A DNA stretch of 64,000 nucleotides from Sarcomyxa edulis (lineage: Eukaryota > Basidiomycota > Agaricomycetes > Agaricales > Mycenaceae): NCBI GenBank assembly GCA_009761415.1, contig QUOL01000012.1, positions 1,111,936 to 1,175,935 of the forward strand, read 5' to 3'. Under the pieces are notes generated by a model. It searched no databases. It was not told the origin of the DNA and was given only the letters and a program-made list of their open reading frames with translations. Positions 1-11,283 of the stretch are shown piece by piece (the stretch's first letter is position 1; each line of letters opens with the position of its first letter). Both the position numbers and the translations under genes were made by a program.

Positions 1-964
1 CTCGACGTAGAGGGCAACGATGTATTTATCTGGACGTGCCATGTAAATGGTGATTTGGGCGATTCCTAGGATGACGGGGAACACGAAGTTCGATACTGAT
101 ATCCAAAATAAGGCCTGTATCTTGTTGGTGACCGTTTCTAGTACGAATGGAAGTCAGAGAGCCGGGTATTGTGGTTCCAGAACTTTGATGCTCACGGTCC
201 GAGTCATTCCACGAAGTTTTTCGATACAATGTCGACAGGAATAGGACCGATGCATATCTACCATAAGAGGCGTAAGTGTAGGTAGAATCTCGCAGGAAGT
301 TTATCCTTTACATGTTATCGAACATTTGGAGGAACCACTCGACTTTGACATTCGGAAGAGGGGACGCCACCAATATTGCAGCACCTCCATGTCCAACCGA
401 GTGGACGATACTTGCAAAATTACGGAGGTAAATGATTGCGTTGATTAGCCGAGCAAACTTCATGACTACTGGAAAGCCCATGATGACGATAAATTTTGCG
501 CGGGGAGTTCTAGAAGGCGGAAATACGGCATAGAGTCTCAGGAGGAGGATGGAGTCCGCAAGCAAAGGTGTGATCGCGTTTAGTGTGCCGATCAGAATGA
601 TGACAGCAGCGCTTATAAGCTCCAGAGGATATTTCAAGCTATGAATCTTTGACCGACCCTCAGCTCAAAAGAAGAGAAGATGTGATATGAATATACTGAC
701 CTCTTCACAGCTGAGATTAATTGCAGCAGTAGCAATACCCATTACAAGTGCGGTGACGTTGAGAATGAAGAGAGGTTTTCGCCTCGAGGCTATGGTAGAG
801 AAGAATAGGAGAGCCAATAGCATAGAAAATTCGACTGCTCCCATAGTCGCGTTGATCATAAGAAAAGGTATGACCGTGTTGATTGTGGCCAAGAAGTTGG
901 TTCCAGGTGGGGGGATGAATGCCATCGCTGGGGAAGGCGGAATACTGCTGTGATTGAGAGACAT
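1..964 (-). CDS. Multi-spanning membrane protein, C-terminus beyond window
   Basis: The gene reads leftward and runs off the left edge. Exon 1 starts with MSLNHSSIPPSP at 964 and has two hydrophobic helices; exon 2 (about 637-308) has at least two more (around ISAAVIILIGTLNAITPLL and FIVIMGFPVVMKFARLI). A third coding stretch near 1-115 carries the segment ALFWISVSNFVFPVILG and continues off the window. The topology resembles a seven-helix family common in agaricomycetes, whose function is unknown to me. The reading frame changes between the polar stretch around 115-229 and the final helix, and I found no good intron there. That could be an unrecognised splice, a sequence error or decay. No receptor function is claimed. 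Confidence 0.55.
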
Positions 965-1804
965 TGATAGTGATTAGGCGATGGTAGAGAGAATTGAGAA
1001 TCTTGTATGCCCTTTTCTACTCGAACCATTGCATCGAGAATGACCTCAACTCGAGCATTTCTCACGTCGCAGGTTAGTCAAATATCATAGAACGCTGCTT
1101 TGAGGAGAGGTGCGAGAGACGGGCAGTGTCATCCATACAGATGGTATGATTCATGCGATGAGGACACGGAGCGATCCGAGGTATGCACTATTGAGCCCGA
1201 ATAGAATAAATCAACATGAAGATGGCACGCAAGGAAGAGGGAGAAAGTGTATATTTGCTCGGATGCTATGTCATGCATGTATGTCTCGGGCAAGCGGAGT
1301 AGACCATCATATCAATCAAGGAGGAAAGTGGATGCGAAGATGTTGCGGAGATGTTGGGTTCCTGTAATGTTTTGTAAGTCTGAACAGGTTCAGCCAAATA
1401 CATGCCTTTCAAGTTTCGACAACTGTTTGAGAAGAGGATAGAACCATATGGTCTCCCGATTGACACAGCAACTTTTCAGGTACTGGGAGTGCATCTGGAG
1501 AGATATCATGATAATTTCGTGATGCTCGACCTGAAGCTGCGAGACCGAAAACACAGCAGGCGAATCCACATCAGAGTCCAGACTAATGGAATGGTACCAT
1601 GGTGGCCTTCGGTGAGTCGACGTTGTCCAGGAGGAAACATGAAGATTTGAATTTTGAACGCGCCGATCGACGTGCGTCGTGTTCTTCAGTTCCATCATGA
1701 TCACGACTTCTAGACATCCTTTACACTCACGTCCGTGGCTAGTCGATAATAGTATAGTGGCAACCTGAGAACTTTCACCCACTGTCGTCTCGTCCTTCAT
1801 ATCC
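965..1804. other. Intergenic region between two divergent genes
   Basis: This stretch separates the start of the membrane-protein gene (minus) from the start of ERG27 (plus). Short open frames exist on both strands (for example 1402-1650 plus and 1390-1806 minus), but they overlap each other and show no family motif. It probably holds the promoters of both genes. Confidence 0.5.
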
Positions 1805-3289
1805 ATGGACTCAGGGTGGCCAATAATCGTAGTAACAGGAGCTAACGGGTGCGTCCAAATCGTCTATCTACCTCGTGTAGAGTTCGTTCACTCATTCGTA
1901 TCAGTGGTGTGGGATTTGGTATCTGTCAGCGCCTCCTCATCCAATTGTCTCAGAGGCAGCCTCCGGATGCGCAGCCTCAGTTCAGATACCAGGACTTGGA
2001 CGGCAAGGACGAAAGCGTTCAAATTCCGCCATGTGATGGGTTGACCCTCATTCTGGCATGCAGGAGCATCCAGAGAGCAGAAGCCGCTCGCGACAGGCTG
2101 CACGAATTATTGGACGCACACGTCGCAAAGCAGAAGAGACTCTCGGGCTACGATGGGCGTGCGGATTTATTCCGTACAAACGTCAAAATTGAGATCGAAT
2201 ATCTGGACCTCGCGAAGATTAGCACCGTCTTTGAATTTTCTCGGAACATCAAGGACAAGTACGTGAAAGCTCTTGCGTCGTGCTTTCTTTGACTTGCTGA
2301 TGATCCTCCTCAATCTGTAGGTTCCCATATGTATCACACCTAATATGCAATGCTGGTATCGCCAGCTTCACTGCACTCGATATACCCGCATTTTGCAAAC
2401 AAATTATTCGAACTGGGCCAATCACCGCGATAACAACTCCCGAGTACAATTTACAGAGTGCTGGTCAACTCAGTGTAGATGGGTTCGGCTTGGTATGGCA
2501 GTGTAACGTCTTTGGCCATTACGCGCTAGTATGTTTTTATATTACTTCTTGACTTAGTTACTCTTTGATTAACTATATTCCCTAGTTCCGCAGCCTCGAA
2601 CCGTCCCTCTTATGCTCCAAGTCAGCTCTAGGATCCAGAGTGATTTGGATGTCATCTCTCGAATCCTCCCCAAAATTCTACGACGCTGATGATTGGCAAC
2701 TCACCAAAACCACACATTCGTATGAGAGCGCTAAATATCAGATTGACCTGATCGCCACGCATCTGGACAAGTCGGCGCTTCAGAGCCAAGAAAGAGAGCC
2801 TGTTCGTCACTTCATCGTCGAGCCCGGTGTATCCCATACGAATATAAGCCAGGCACTCGTCGGGTGGTTCATCGTGGATATGTTCAAGTTATTCTCGTTC
2901 TATCTGGTGGGTCTTTCGAACATCCACGGGACAATCTAGTTTCTCTTTCTCACTTCTCGACTTAGGCTCGCTGGTTTGGGTCCGTGCATCATACAATTGA
3001 GCCCTACACTGCAGCTGTAGCCGCAGTATACGCTAGTATTGCTCCGTTAGCCTTCATTCCGGTATACGAAGGTTTCCTTACCAATGGCAGCAAAAAGCCA
3101 CTGGAAAAGATGCCATCTACAGCAACCGCTCTCACCCAAATCGAGCCCGGCTCTCGTCCAGGTAGACTGGGATCACAAAGTGACCGCCTCGGTCATGCAA
3201 AAATCGGGCTCACTGCTGTCAGAGACTGGGAGGTCAACGAAGATGAAGGGTTGAAGTTGTTGGAAAGGTGTGACGAGTTGTACAGCTGA
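1805..3289 (+). CDS. ERG27: 3-keto-steroid reductase, sterol C-4 demethylation
   Basis: This is a short-chain dehydrogenase of the Erg27 type, which reduces the 3-keto group formed during C-4 demethylation of sterols in ergosterol synthesis. Five exons join cleanly: 1805-1848, 1905-2258, 2321-2528, 2586-2906 and 2966-3289. The first splice builds the nucleotide-binding motif TGANGGVGFGIC. Later come LICNAGI, the NVFGHY segment, and the catalytic YESAK motif preceded by WMSSLES. The C-terminal half has the hydrophobic stretch seen in membrane-associated Erg27 proteins. ERG27 converges on the capping-protein gene, with about 124 bp between the stop codons. I am confident of the family; ERG27 rather than another SDR is inferred from overall layout and the long insertion after the first strand. 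Confidence 0.88.
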
Positions 3290-3413
3290 GTTTCGGAGGA
3301 TTCAAGGAAATCTAGATAGTTTGCGTTTCAATGTCAAGGCTTTTCTTGTGCGGACTCATGGATTTAGTGGCTTCTATCAACTTCATTCATTTCCTACCGG
3401 TCATCAACTCGCA

Positions 3414-4745
3414 CTACGAAGTACCGAAAGCACCCTTGGCTGCAGTCAATTCTGCACCCAGTTTGTATCCAAGAACCTAGAATAGAGATGGTGGTTAAAG
3501 GTGGATACGAACAAGACAAGATTGATCTTCACCTTATCCCAGTCCAACTTTTGACGCGTCAGTGGCAAAGCGCGCCGAAGGCCCTTGAATGTCTTCTCCC
3601 CCATCTCCTGATACGTATCGTTCAAGGAGGCCTGGTATTTGCCTTCTTCGCTTTCAATTAAGGCCATGACCTTGTTTGCGGAGGGCTCTGGAGAAGTGGA
3701 AGTGATGGCGGGTGGTAGAGGCAATGATATTGCTTGTGTAGTTGCGAGTTGGACCTACACAGGCCCGTGCCATGTTAGTTCCGTCCATCCCAGACATTGG
3801 AAGCAAGCGAGCTCACATTTCCCTGCTCGTAATAATGGACATTGACGAGAATCTTTCCAACAACCGTCTTCTCCTTCAAATCTATGATGTACTCAGATCG
3901 CCATCTCCCAGACCTTCGTGACAATTGAATCAGATCGAGCAAATCAATGAGATGGGTTTCCGACGCGTCAACATACCAGAAATTGGCCGGGTTATACTTA
4001 TTATCGACTATCTGGATAGTGAATCGATTGGGGTTTCCTTGAGTCGCGAACACGGCAGCAACACCGTCGAGGAAATGCGCCCCGAGATATTCAAAGGTCG
4101 CGATCTCGAGTGCCAGTCTAATCCAAGAGATCTCTCAGTCGATGAGGACAAAAGGAGAGAAAATATATGACAGTGTACCGGAAAGGTTCTGATTCTGGGT
4201 CGGGGTCTATATGTTTTTGGTCTGAAGCTTCCTGTAAATTCAGACCAGCATCAGCCTCCTCTCTTGAATATGGGTGAGACGTAGGCGTACGAGACTTATG
4301 TGGTTAAACCTGAAGATCTGCTGCGATTTGGGCTCAATGAACCACTCTTCCTCGTCTTCCTCCCCAGTAGATTCCTCGCCAGTAGAATACAGCGCAGCCT
4401 CGCTGACTATGGACTAGCGGGTTGGCATTGGATCATCCGAGATCAGCTGTCTTCCGCAGAGACGCAGAGTCAGCATACCTGATGGGTGAGCCCCGGAATA
4501 TCTACAGTCGTAAATTGCGTGAAGTTGTATTCCCTAAGCACTGGTAGGGCACCCTGCTGTAACAAGTCATCATCGAGGATGATGTTTCGGATATCTATAT
4601 TGCGATTTTGGAGGCAGGGTGTGAAGAGCGTCGAATGGACTAATTACGCGTCTGAAAACGGACCGTTTAGAACATCGTTTATCTCCCCTGGAGGCGATTG
4701 AAGGAGAAACTGGGCTGCTAGGTGGCTGCGTTCGAGATCGTTCAT
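3414..4745 (-). CDS. CAP1: F-actin-capping protein subunit alpha
   Basis: The product is the alpha subunit of the CapZ heterodimer, which blocks barbed ends of actin filaments. The start at 4745 gives MNDLERSHLAAQFLLQSPPG, followed by EINDVLN, matching the family N-terminus. Further exons supply LREYNFTQFTTVDIPG, an acidic linker rich in E and G, then ATFEYLGAHFLDGVAAVFA. The signature LNDTYQEMGEKTFKGLRR lies at about 3570-3630, followed by ALPLTRQKLDWDKV. A last small exon encodes VLGYKLGAEL and ends at 3414. At least five introns are needed; the exact ends of the middle ones are less certain. The beta subunit is not in this window. Confidence 0.9.
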
Positions 4746-4932
4746 GAAGGAGAGTATAGTTCGGGAATCGCCGATCGCCAACTTTCATTTCTCCATCATG
4801 CCATCTCACACTCGAGAACTCGGACTGCAGTGCAAAAACTCTTACATCTCGATGAGATTGTCTATCGATGCTTTACAATCAAGTTTACATTATATGAAGT
4901 ATGTGGGTATTTAAAAAAGACTGTCTCAAGTA

Positions 4933-6825
4933 TCAAAGCTTCGGACCAAACTGCGACTCTGTAACACCTGCACCCATAGCCGCCGTTGACGAAACGCCTC
5001 CAGTGACGGTCTTGATGAGATTGTCAGCATAGTCGGCGCCACTCCACTATTCAATCCAGTCAGTACAAGGAGGAGAGATTCAGATGGGCGAAAGGACAAA
5101 CCTTCTGGTGAGTGAGAACATCGGTCCCTAATTCGCGTTCTTTGCGCTGAACCAACTCGACGTAGGCTTTCATACCTGTCTTGGCAAAGTTCTTCGCGAA
5201 AAGATCGGATATATACGCATTGGAATGAAGACCTCCAAGCTAATTCACGCAAAAAAATGTCAGTGGGCCATCCTCGAGAAACCCACCCTCAGACTCACAG
5301 TGATGAACTGCCAGACAAATCCAATCTTGCCCAATTCCCAAACATACGACTCCATATCCTTCTCTCCAAGGCCTGCAGCATCCCAATTGAACGAAGGGCT
5401 CAAATTGTACGCCAACCAATGACCAGGGTGAACGGTGTGGACACCGGCAGCGAATTCCTTAGCTTGAGCCATAATCGGACTCTTCGTTTCCATCCACAAC
5501 AAGTCGGCGTAAGGTGCGAAAGCGATCGCACGGGTGATAGCGCATTGCGTACCGCCTTTGTAACGGTAGAATCCTTCCCGAGTTCGTGGTGCATCCCAGT
5601 TCCAGAAAGGAACGGACTTGAGCCCGAATTCCTTTTGTGCGATGGCGACGGCTTGAGGGTAGGAGACGTGGGCGACGGTTGCGACGAACTTGGCGACGTT
5701 TTCTGGAGAGGTGCCTTGGCTTTTGAGAGCTTCAGCGAGCGTCACCGAGAAGAGCTGCAGATTCGCCGATGCGATCCACTGGTCTTCGATGGCTTGTAGT
5801 TGGTCCCCCGATTTACCCGATGCTTCCGCCTCGACCATGACAGAATTCAGCGGAGCTAGCGAAGCGTTTGTGGAGCCGAGGATGAAGGGATGGTCACGAT
5901 CGTCAATGTTAGAGGTGATGAGAGTGGCTGCCTCAGAATCCGTTCGGGCGATGGCAAGGTTCTCGACACCCATTATATCGTATTGCAACCGGATGGCAAC
6001 TAGACGGTTAATATGCTCCTGGATGGGGACAAGCACTTTGCCAGCCATGTGGCCACATTTCTTGGTTCCTGGAGCTTGATCCTCGATGTGAATCCCCGCC
6101 GCACCCTTCTCGACAAACATTTTGGCCAACTTCATGATGGCGGTGAGACCACCGTGACCTGTATCGGCATCTGCTACCAGTGGTCGGAGATAATCAATGT
6201 AGGGTGTTTTGGCTAGCTCTGCATCGGACAAGCTGGAACGAGCTTCGTGCTGTTTACGGTCGTGGAAGAGTTGAGCCATGAACAAGTGCTCAACCTTGTT
6301 TGGCACGGTATTGGAGGGGTAATCTGGTCATCCATCGTTCAACGTGCTTTCAGCAGGACACAAAGTTCTAAACTCACCAGCGAGATCTGGACCAGGTTCG
6401 TTTGTGCTGGAGGCAGTACTCGAGGATTGCCAACCAGAAACGTACACCGTCTCGAGGTATTTCGCCATCTGAGTTACCTGTACAGGATCGAGACTGGGAA
6501 CGGTTAGTTCTCTACAGTGAAAAACGAAACCGGTTTATGACTCACGCTCCATAGGTATGCGACGGTGTCCCCTGCTTAGCGTGCTCACTGAGAATCGACC
6601 AGAGCTTTTTGGCTTGTATGTGTGATGGGTACTGGATAGGAATTGTACCGCGCTTTGCGACTACCTGGGCTGCGGTGTACGGGCGTTTGACACGAGCAAA
6701 GCGGGGACTCTATCACAGAAAGTCAGTCTGAATGCGATCTGAATACGTTAACAGTATCTGTATACCTTCCACCACTGTTCGACTTGTTCGACTTCAGCCT
6801 TGAAAGCAGCACGTTCGTTAGACAT
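4933..6825 (-). CDS. ICL1: Isocitrate lyase
   Basis: Isocitrate lyase splits isocitrate into succinate and glyoxylate in the glyoxylate cycle, which allows growth on acetate or fatty acids. The start at 6825 ([20 protein letters not shown]) opens a first short exon. The long exon at 5260-6306 holds the catalytic segment [13 protein letters not shown] with its cysteine, the metal-binding stretch DADTGHGG, and the family segment [13 protein letters not shown]. The next exon contains [20 protein letters not shown], and the last ends in FGPKL. That C-terminal tripeptide resembles a weak peroxisomal PTS1 signal. Four or more introns are present. The gene lies head-to-tail behind ALG7 with about 580 bp between them. 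The family call is very firm. Confidence 0.96.
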
Positions 6826-7408
6826 GTTTGATGGGATATTGTGGGTGAGGATTGTGGAAGTAAAAGAATGAGGAGGAGGGGGTCCTTAAGTGCTCCCCCT
6901 TTCAAGTGCTACAAGTCTAGGTCTCGGACATGTGATTAGATTCAGTGGCCGGAACATGCCGTAGCTTTACCCCATCCCCCCCGTCGGCACTCCCCTGCGG
7001 TGCTCCAGCTTCTCCACAATCCATAGCACGTCGATTGGAAATGGTGTTCAGGTCTTCCACATGTACCCCGGTGCATCCCGCCGCAGATCCAACAATAATA
7101 CCCTCATTCTCGGTCCATTATGTACGCTCTAACGCCCGAGAAGGCCTACCATTGGCCGAACATAGTCTAGGCAAACCAAGACTTGTTCGCAGGACAGGAG
7201 GAACACAAGAGAGCACATAGAAATCATCCAGCAATTCAACACGTACAAGTCATTGTGAGTCACGAATGAAACAAAACGCGACGCGACATTCCTTCCCCAC
7301 ATCGCGTATTTTCAAATACCCATGGTCAGAGGTGTTCCGTTGATCTCACCCAATACCACATCGCCGCAAGTACGGGGTAACTTGAATCCGAATCGGCATG
7401 TCGAATTT
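6826..7408. other. Intergenic region upstream of isocitrate lyase
   Basis: This contains the promoter of isocitrate lyase and the 3' end of ALG7. A C-rich tract (ccccatcccccc) lies near 6970. I see no gene. Confidence 0.5.
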
Positions 7409-9224
7409 TCATCTTCTATCACCGTCATACACCAAACCTGCTAGTCCATAACGAACGACGAACGCTAAGACACTCCCTGCTACCTTGGTAAAGAAGGACC
7501 GAGCATCAGAACCATGGCTTCGAAGACCGACCAAGAAGGAGCTGCTCACCTGCGTGCACATCAACACCTGAACAAGTCGCTTCTCGTTCATCGGCCCTAG
7601 TCGCAACAGAAAGAAATTGAGAATAGTGAGATTGTTGGCTTCTAAGATCGTTCCGTTCGTAGGATGGATAGTGAGGCTGGTGAGACCAAACGTTTCAAGG
7701 GTGTTCAGCGTCAGGGACGTTATTCTCGATGGAGGTCGAAGGAACAATGTTTTCGAAGGATAAAGAAGATTTGTGTCGGGATCGAATCTAGAAGAGAACT
7801 CAGTAGAGACCTAAACAGGACACGAATGCACAGTACTACATACCTTGGCACTCGGTGTCTGGGACAGGGTACCAGCCCAAACAATTGCGGGCAAGACAGA
7901 AGAAAGTTGAATATTTGTGGAATGAAGAACAGAAGTAGCGTTTTTGAAAAGTGCGCTTGGATCCCTACGACCGAAAACGCCATTCCTGTGACATAACAGA
8001 GGGTGTCTCCGGGAAAGGCGCGTGCAGGGTACCTAAGATACCAGATATCAGATATCCACGATTCTCGCATTGCTAGCCAACTCACCAGTTGTGGTATAAA
8101 AACCCGGTGCAAACTGCCACCAGGGGCAGCATAAAGTACAGGCTGAAAAGATGTCTCTCGACAAGCTCCTGACTTCCATAAGCCATTCCAGCACTCCAAG
8201 GGCCACCGAACTCAACTTCGGCTTTGTTTCCGAGAAGGTGCAATGGGACATGAAAGTCGACCGGCCAAGGAAGGTAGAGCAGATCGTTGAGAATCACCGA
8301 CAGAGCGATGATGATGGCTTGGCTAACTTCCGAGCCATTTATGCCAGCGAGAATGTTGATGCTGTTGGTGGCAAACGTTGACAGAAGTGACATGTAAGCA
8401 TAGTATAGTGGACCTAAGGGGAATCGCGATAGTAGCTGTCAGTATTGAAACGTCATCGCGATGGGCGAAGATACCTAGATTAACCAATGTCCCAAAGAGT
8501 GACCGAAGAGGTAGAGGGACCACCACATGTGTATTTCCGCGTTCGGCATAGTATACGATCAAAAGCGGGATGGAGGCAATTATGGGGATAGGCAGTTTGT
8601 GGCGCCAACGGATGTCAAATACGTCGTCCAAAAAGCCAAGCATAGTCGCTATCAACAAAGAAAGCAAGGACGACAAATAGACGGATAACTTTCGGAGCCA
8701 CTGGTCAATGCGTTGCAGAACTCGTCTCTGGCATGAAGTGCTTACTTGTTGATGTGGGAACTCGACAACAGACAAGCCTTGGGGAGGACCTGCTTGAGTA
8801 TTTTGATGGAGCGCATAAGATAGATTGGCCAAGGAATTCGAGAATGCGAAGGGTATGAATAGAATCAAGGATAGCACATAAATTGATGCACAGACAAGAC
8901 CTTGACTCTCGGGTCTGTACTACAAGATAAGCAATTCTATAGACGCTTTGAAAGATAAGATGAGATGACGAACATATCAGTCTGATAAATTTTGAGTAAA
9001 TCCTTCCCTTTCAGGTTCGCTTTAATAAATGTGGGCCCAAGAGCTGGCACGAGATATAGTGTAGCCAAAAGGGCAATAAGTGAGAAGCCAAAGGATGTGT
9101 ATAGCGCTGGAAGTGGAGGAACAGGCTCCAGCAGAGGCCTTACAATGAACCATGCTGCGACTGGTGTTACCAACGAAATGAGCAGAACTGTTGGCAGTGG
9201 TCGTGGTTTGGGTCCTACAGCCAT
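7409..9224 (-). CDS. ALG7: UDP-GlcNAc:dolichyl-phosphate GlcNAc-1-phosphotransferase
   Basis: Alg7 starts N-glycan assembly at the ER by moving GlcNAc-1-phosphate from UDP-GlcNAc to dolichyl phosphate. The protein is strongly hydrophobic throughout. Exon 1 (start 9224) carries [14 protein letters not shown]. Later exons carry [14 protein letters not shown], the catalytic-loop motif [16 protein letters not shown], and [18 protein letters not shown]. Next come [35 protein letters not shown] and [15 protein letters not shown]. The C-terminus, [12 protein letters not shown], follows a last intron near 7480-7550. All family blocks appear in order. It is expected to be essential and is the target of tunicamycin. 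Confidence 0.95.
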
Positions 9225-9403
9225 GATATATGGATATCTGATGATATCTAGCCCAAAAACGCGTTCAGCGTAGTCAAAACTCTTGTGAGTATGGGAGACG
9301 GATGTATGTTGGATGTATGAGGTGTCGCCAGGTGGGTGAACGTGGATGGCAAGTCGCGTTGACGCGTCTGTCTGAGCGGTGGAAATTCAATTGCAATTTA
9401 GGC

Positions 9404-11186
9404 ATGACCTCCTCCTCGATACCCTCGCTCAACGACCTAGAACACCTGAACAACTCAGGATGTTGTATAAAATATTCAGAAGATAAAGGCAGAGGCGTCT
9501 ACGGTACTCAACTCTCAATCAAACTGTCAGACAAAAAACTTGACCTTTTTTTCCAGCATCTCGTATAATACCGTCGCATACCGTGATTGAGATCAGTCCT
9601 GTTCTACTATTCAGCAAGGACGAGTACGCAGTGCATGGGAGGCACACAGCCTTGGACCACTATACTTTCAACTTGAAAGATGGGCGGATGGCGCTCGCTT
9701 TAGGCCTCGGTACTCATCTCACATCGTCTCGCTACCGACCAACTTCCAGTCTAATCTACCACGAAAGGTTCTCTATTCAATCATGCGGACCCTCCAAATG
9801 TCTCTTATCAAGTCAACGAATTCTGTATCCGATTTACAACTACACGATTAGTCGAGTCTGGTGAAGAATTATGCATCTTCTATGGGCATAATCTATGGTT
9901 CGAGCCTGCATGTCTACCCCCTGTTGCTGAGTCAGACTTGACTCAAGAAGATATTGATGACGGATGGGGAGGTCTATCGTCAATCCAGGAATCAACACAT
10001 GTCCAGAGAAGGGTCAACCCTTTCTTGGACGGCAATCCTGGCGAGATACTCTCAGAGGAAGAGCTTCCCTTTACGAGGATTAGAATCACACCCGACGAAG
10101 AAATCGAGGAAGAGCTTGGCACCATTCGTACTGGTGTGTAGCGTCCGAATCATGTTTTTCGAAGATGCTTGTACTGATCTGTTATCTCGGAGTTCAGTAC
10201 AGGCTTGGGTCGTCGATATTCACGAACCTCGAGACATCACCGTAATGCTAAAGTGAGCTGAAGTTTAATTTTCTTCCGATACACTATCTCAGTCCTCTAC
10301 TAGATGGTTGAAGCAAACTGGCTTCGACTCTGAACTAGGGCACCTCAAAAGAATCCGTAAACAAGGAGAAAATGCCACACTTCTCGTAAATGTGTCTCCT
10401 TCACCTCCAGAGCTCCCGGAAGGAGTCGACCTGTCAACGCCATACCTTTTCCCCATTCCTATCTCGGCCGCCTTAACTCTAACATCCTGGAGCTTGAAGA
10501 ACTCTATATGGCCTACTCTATATACGCCCCGTAGAAAAGGCGAGGTAGAGTCATGGCCGCGCGAGAAAGCAGCATGGGCGTGGAATGCCATGAAAGTGAC
10601 TCTAGAAGAAGCCTCTAGAGCTCGAGCGAATGGAGAAGTAAGTCGGATCAAATCGAGACCATTCCTAGATTCTTAATTGGTATCCTCATCTTCATTCCAG
10701 CTTCCAATCGCTGCTCATGTCCCTACACCTTATGAAACTGCGGATGGTCCCTCAAGCTCATTCACTGCCCACGATACACGAATATCGGCTGTCCACCCAC
10801 TCCGGCATGCCATCCTCAACGTCGTACGACAGATAGCAGATTACCGTGGGACCATGTCCCCTCCAGAGAATGCATCAATGCCGAGCGCGTCCTTATCATC
10901 TCCGTCACAGGACCCGGAAGACTCACGGAATGGCACAAATTACCTCCTTACATCTCTCACGCTGTTTACTACCCACGAACCGTGCATCATGTGTAGTATG
11001 GCGCTATTACACTCGCGTGTTAAAGAAGTCGTGTATCTCATACCTATGCAAAAGACAGGAGGGTGTGGCGGGATTGCTTGTCTGCCAAAACTACAAGGTG
11101 TAAACCATCGATTTGCAATTTGTAGATGGAAGACGGGCATGATGGATGTGGAAGGGCTTGCTGTGGACCCTGCTATCGATGCATAG
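9404..11186 (+). CDS. TAD3: SET-domain protein fused to TAD3-type tRNA adenosine deaminase subunit
   Basis: The N-terminal half is SET-like: GRGVYA at the first splice (9503/9557), then GSLFNHA and later [15 protein letters not shown], the order seen in SET methyltransferases. The C-terminal half is a cytidine-deaminase fold of the Tad3/ADAT3 kind: [12 protein letters not shown], then [16 protein letters not shown] and KTGGCGG. The zinc ligands are the H of RHAI and the two C of PCIMC. The usual catalytic E after HA is I, as expected for the non-catalytic partner of Tad2 in A34-to-inosine editing. Introns at 9504-9556, 9710-9767 and from 10134 join the SET part to the deaminase part with no stop or second start seen. 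Whether the SET half is active as a methyltransferase is unknown. Confidence 0.85.
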
Positions 11187-11283
11187 TTTATGTATAATGT
11201 GATGTTCGGAATCGTTTTGATTTCTATCTTAGAGGTATATAGTACAACATTGTGATCAGGTATAGAGCGATGAACATAGACAT

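Noticed and set aside
1390..1806. 138-codon minus-strand frame and overlapping plus-strand frame at 1402-1650
   Set aside because: They contradict each other and neither has a recognisable domain.
5257..6079. Plus-strand frames of 180 and 129 codons
   Set aside because: Antisense shadows of the isocitrate lyase exon.
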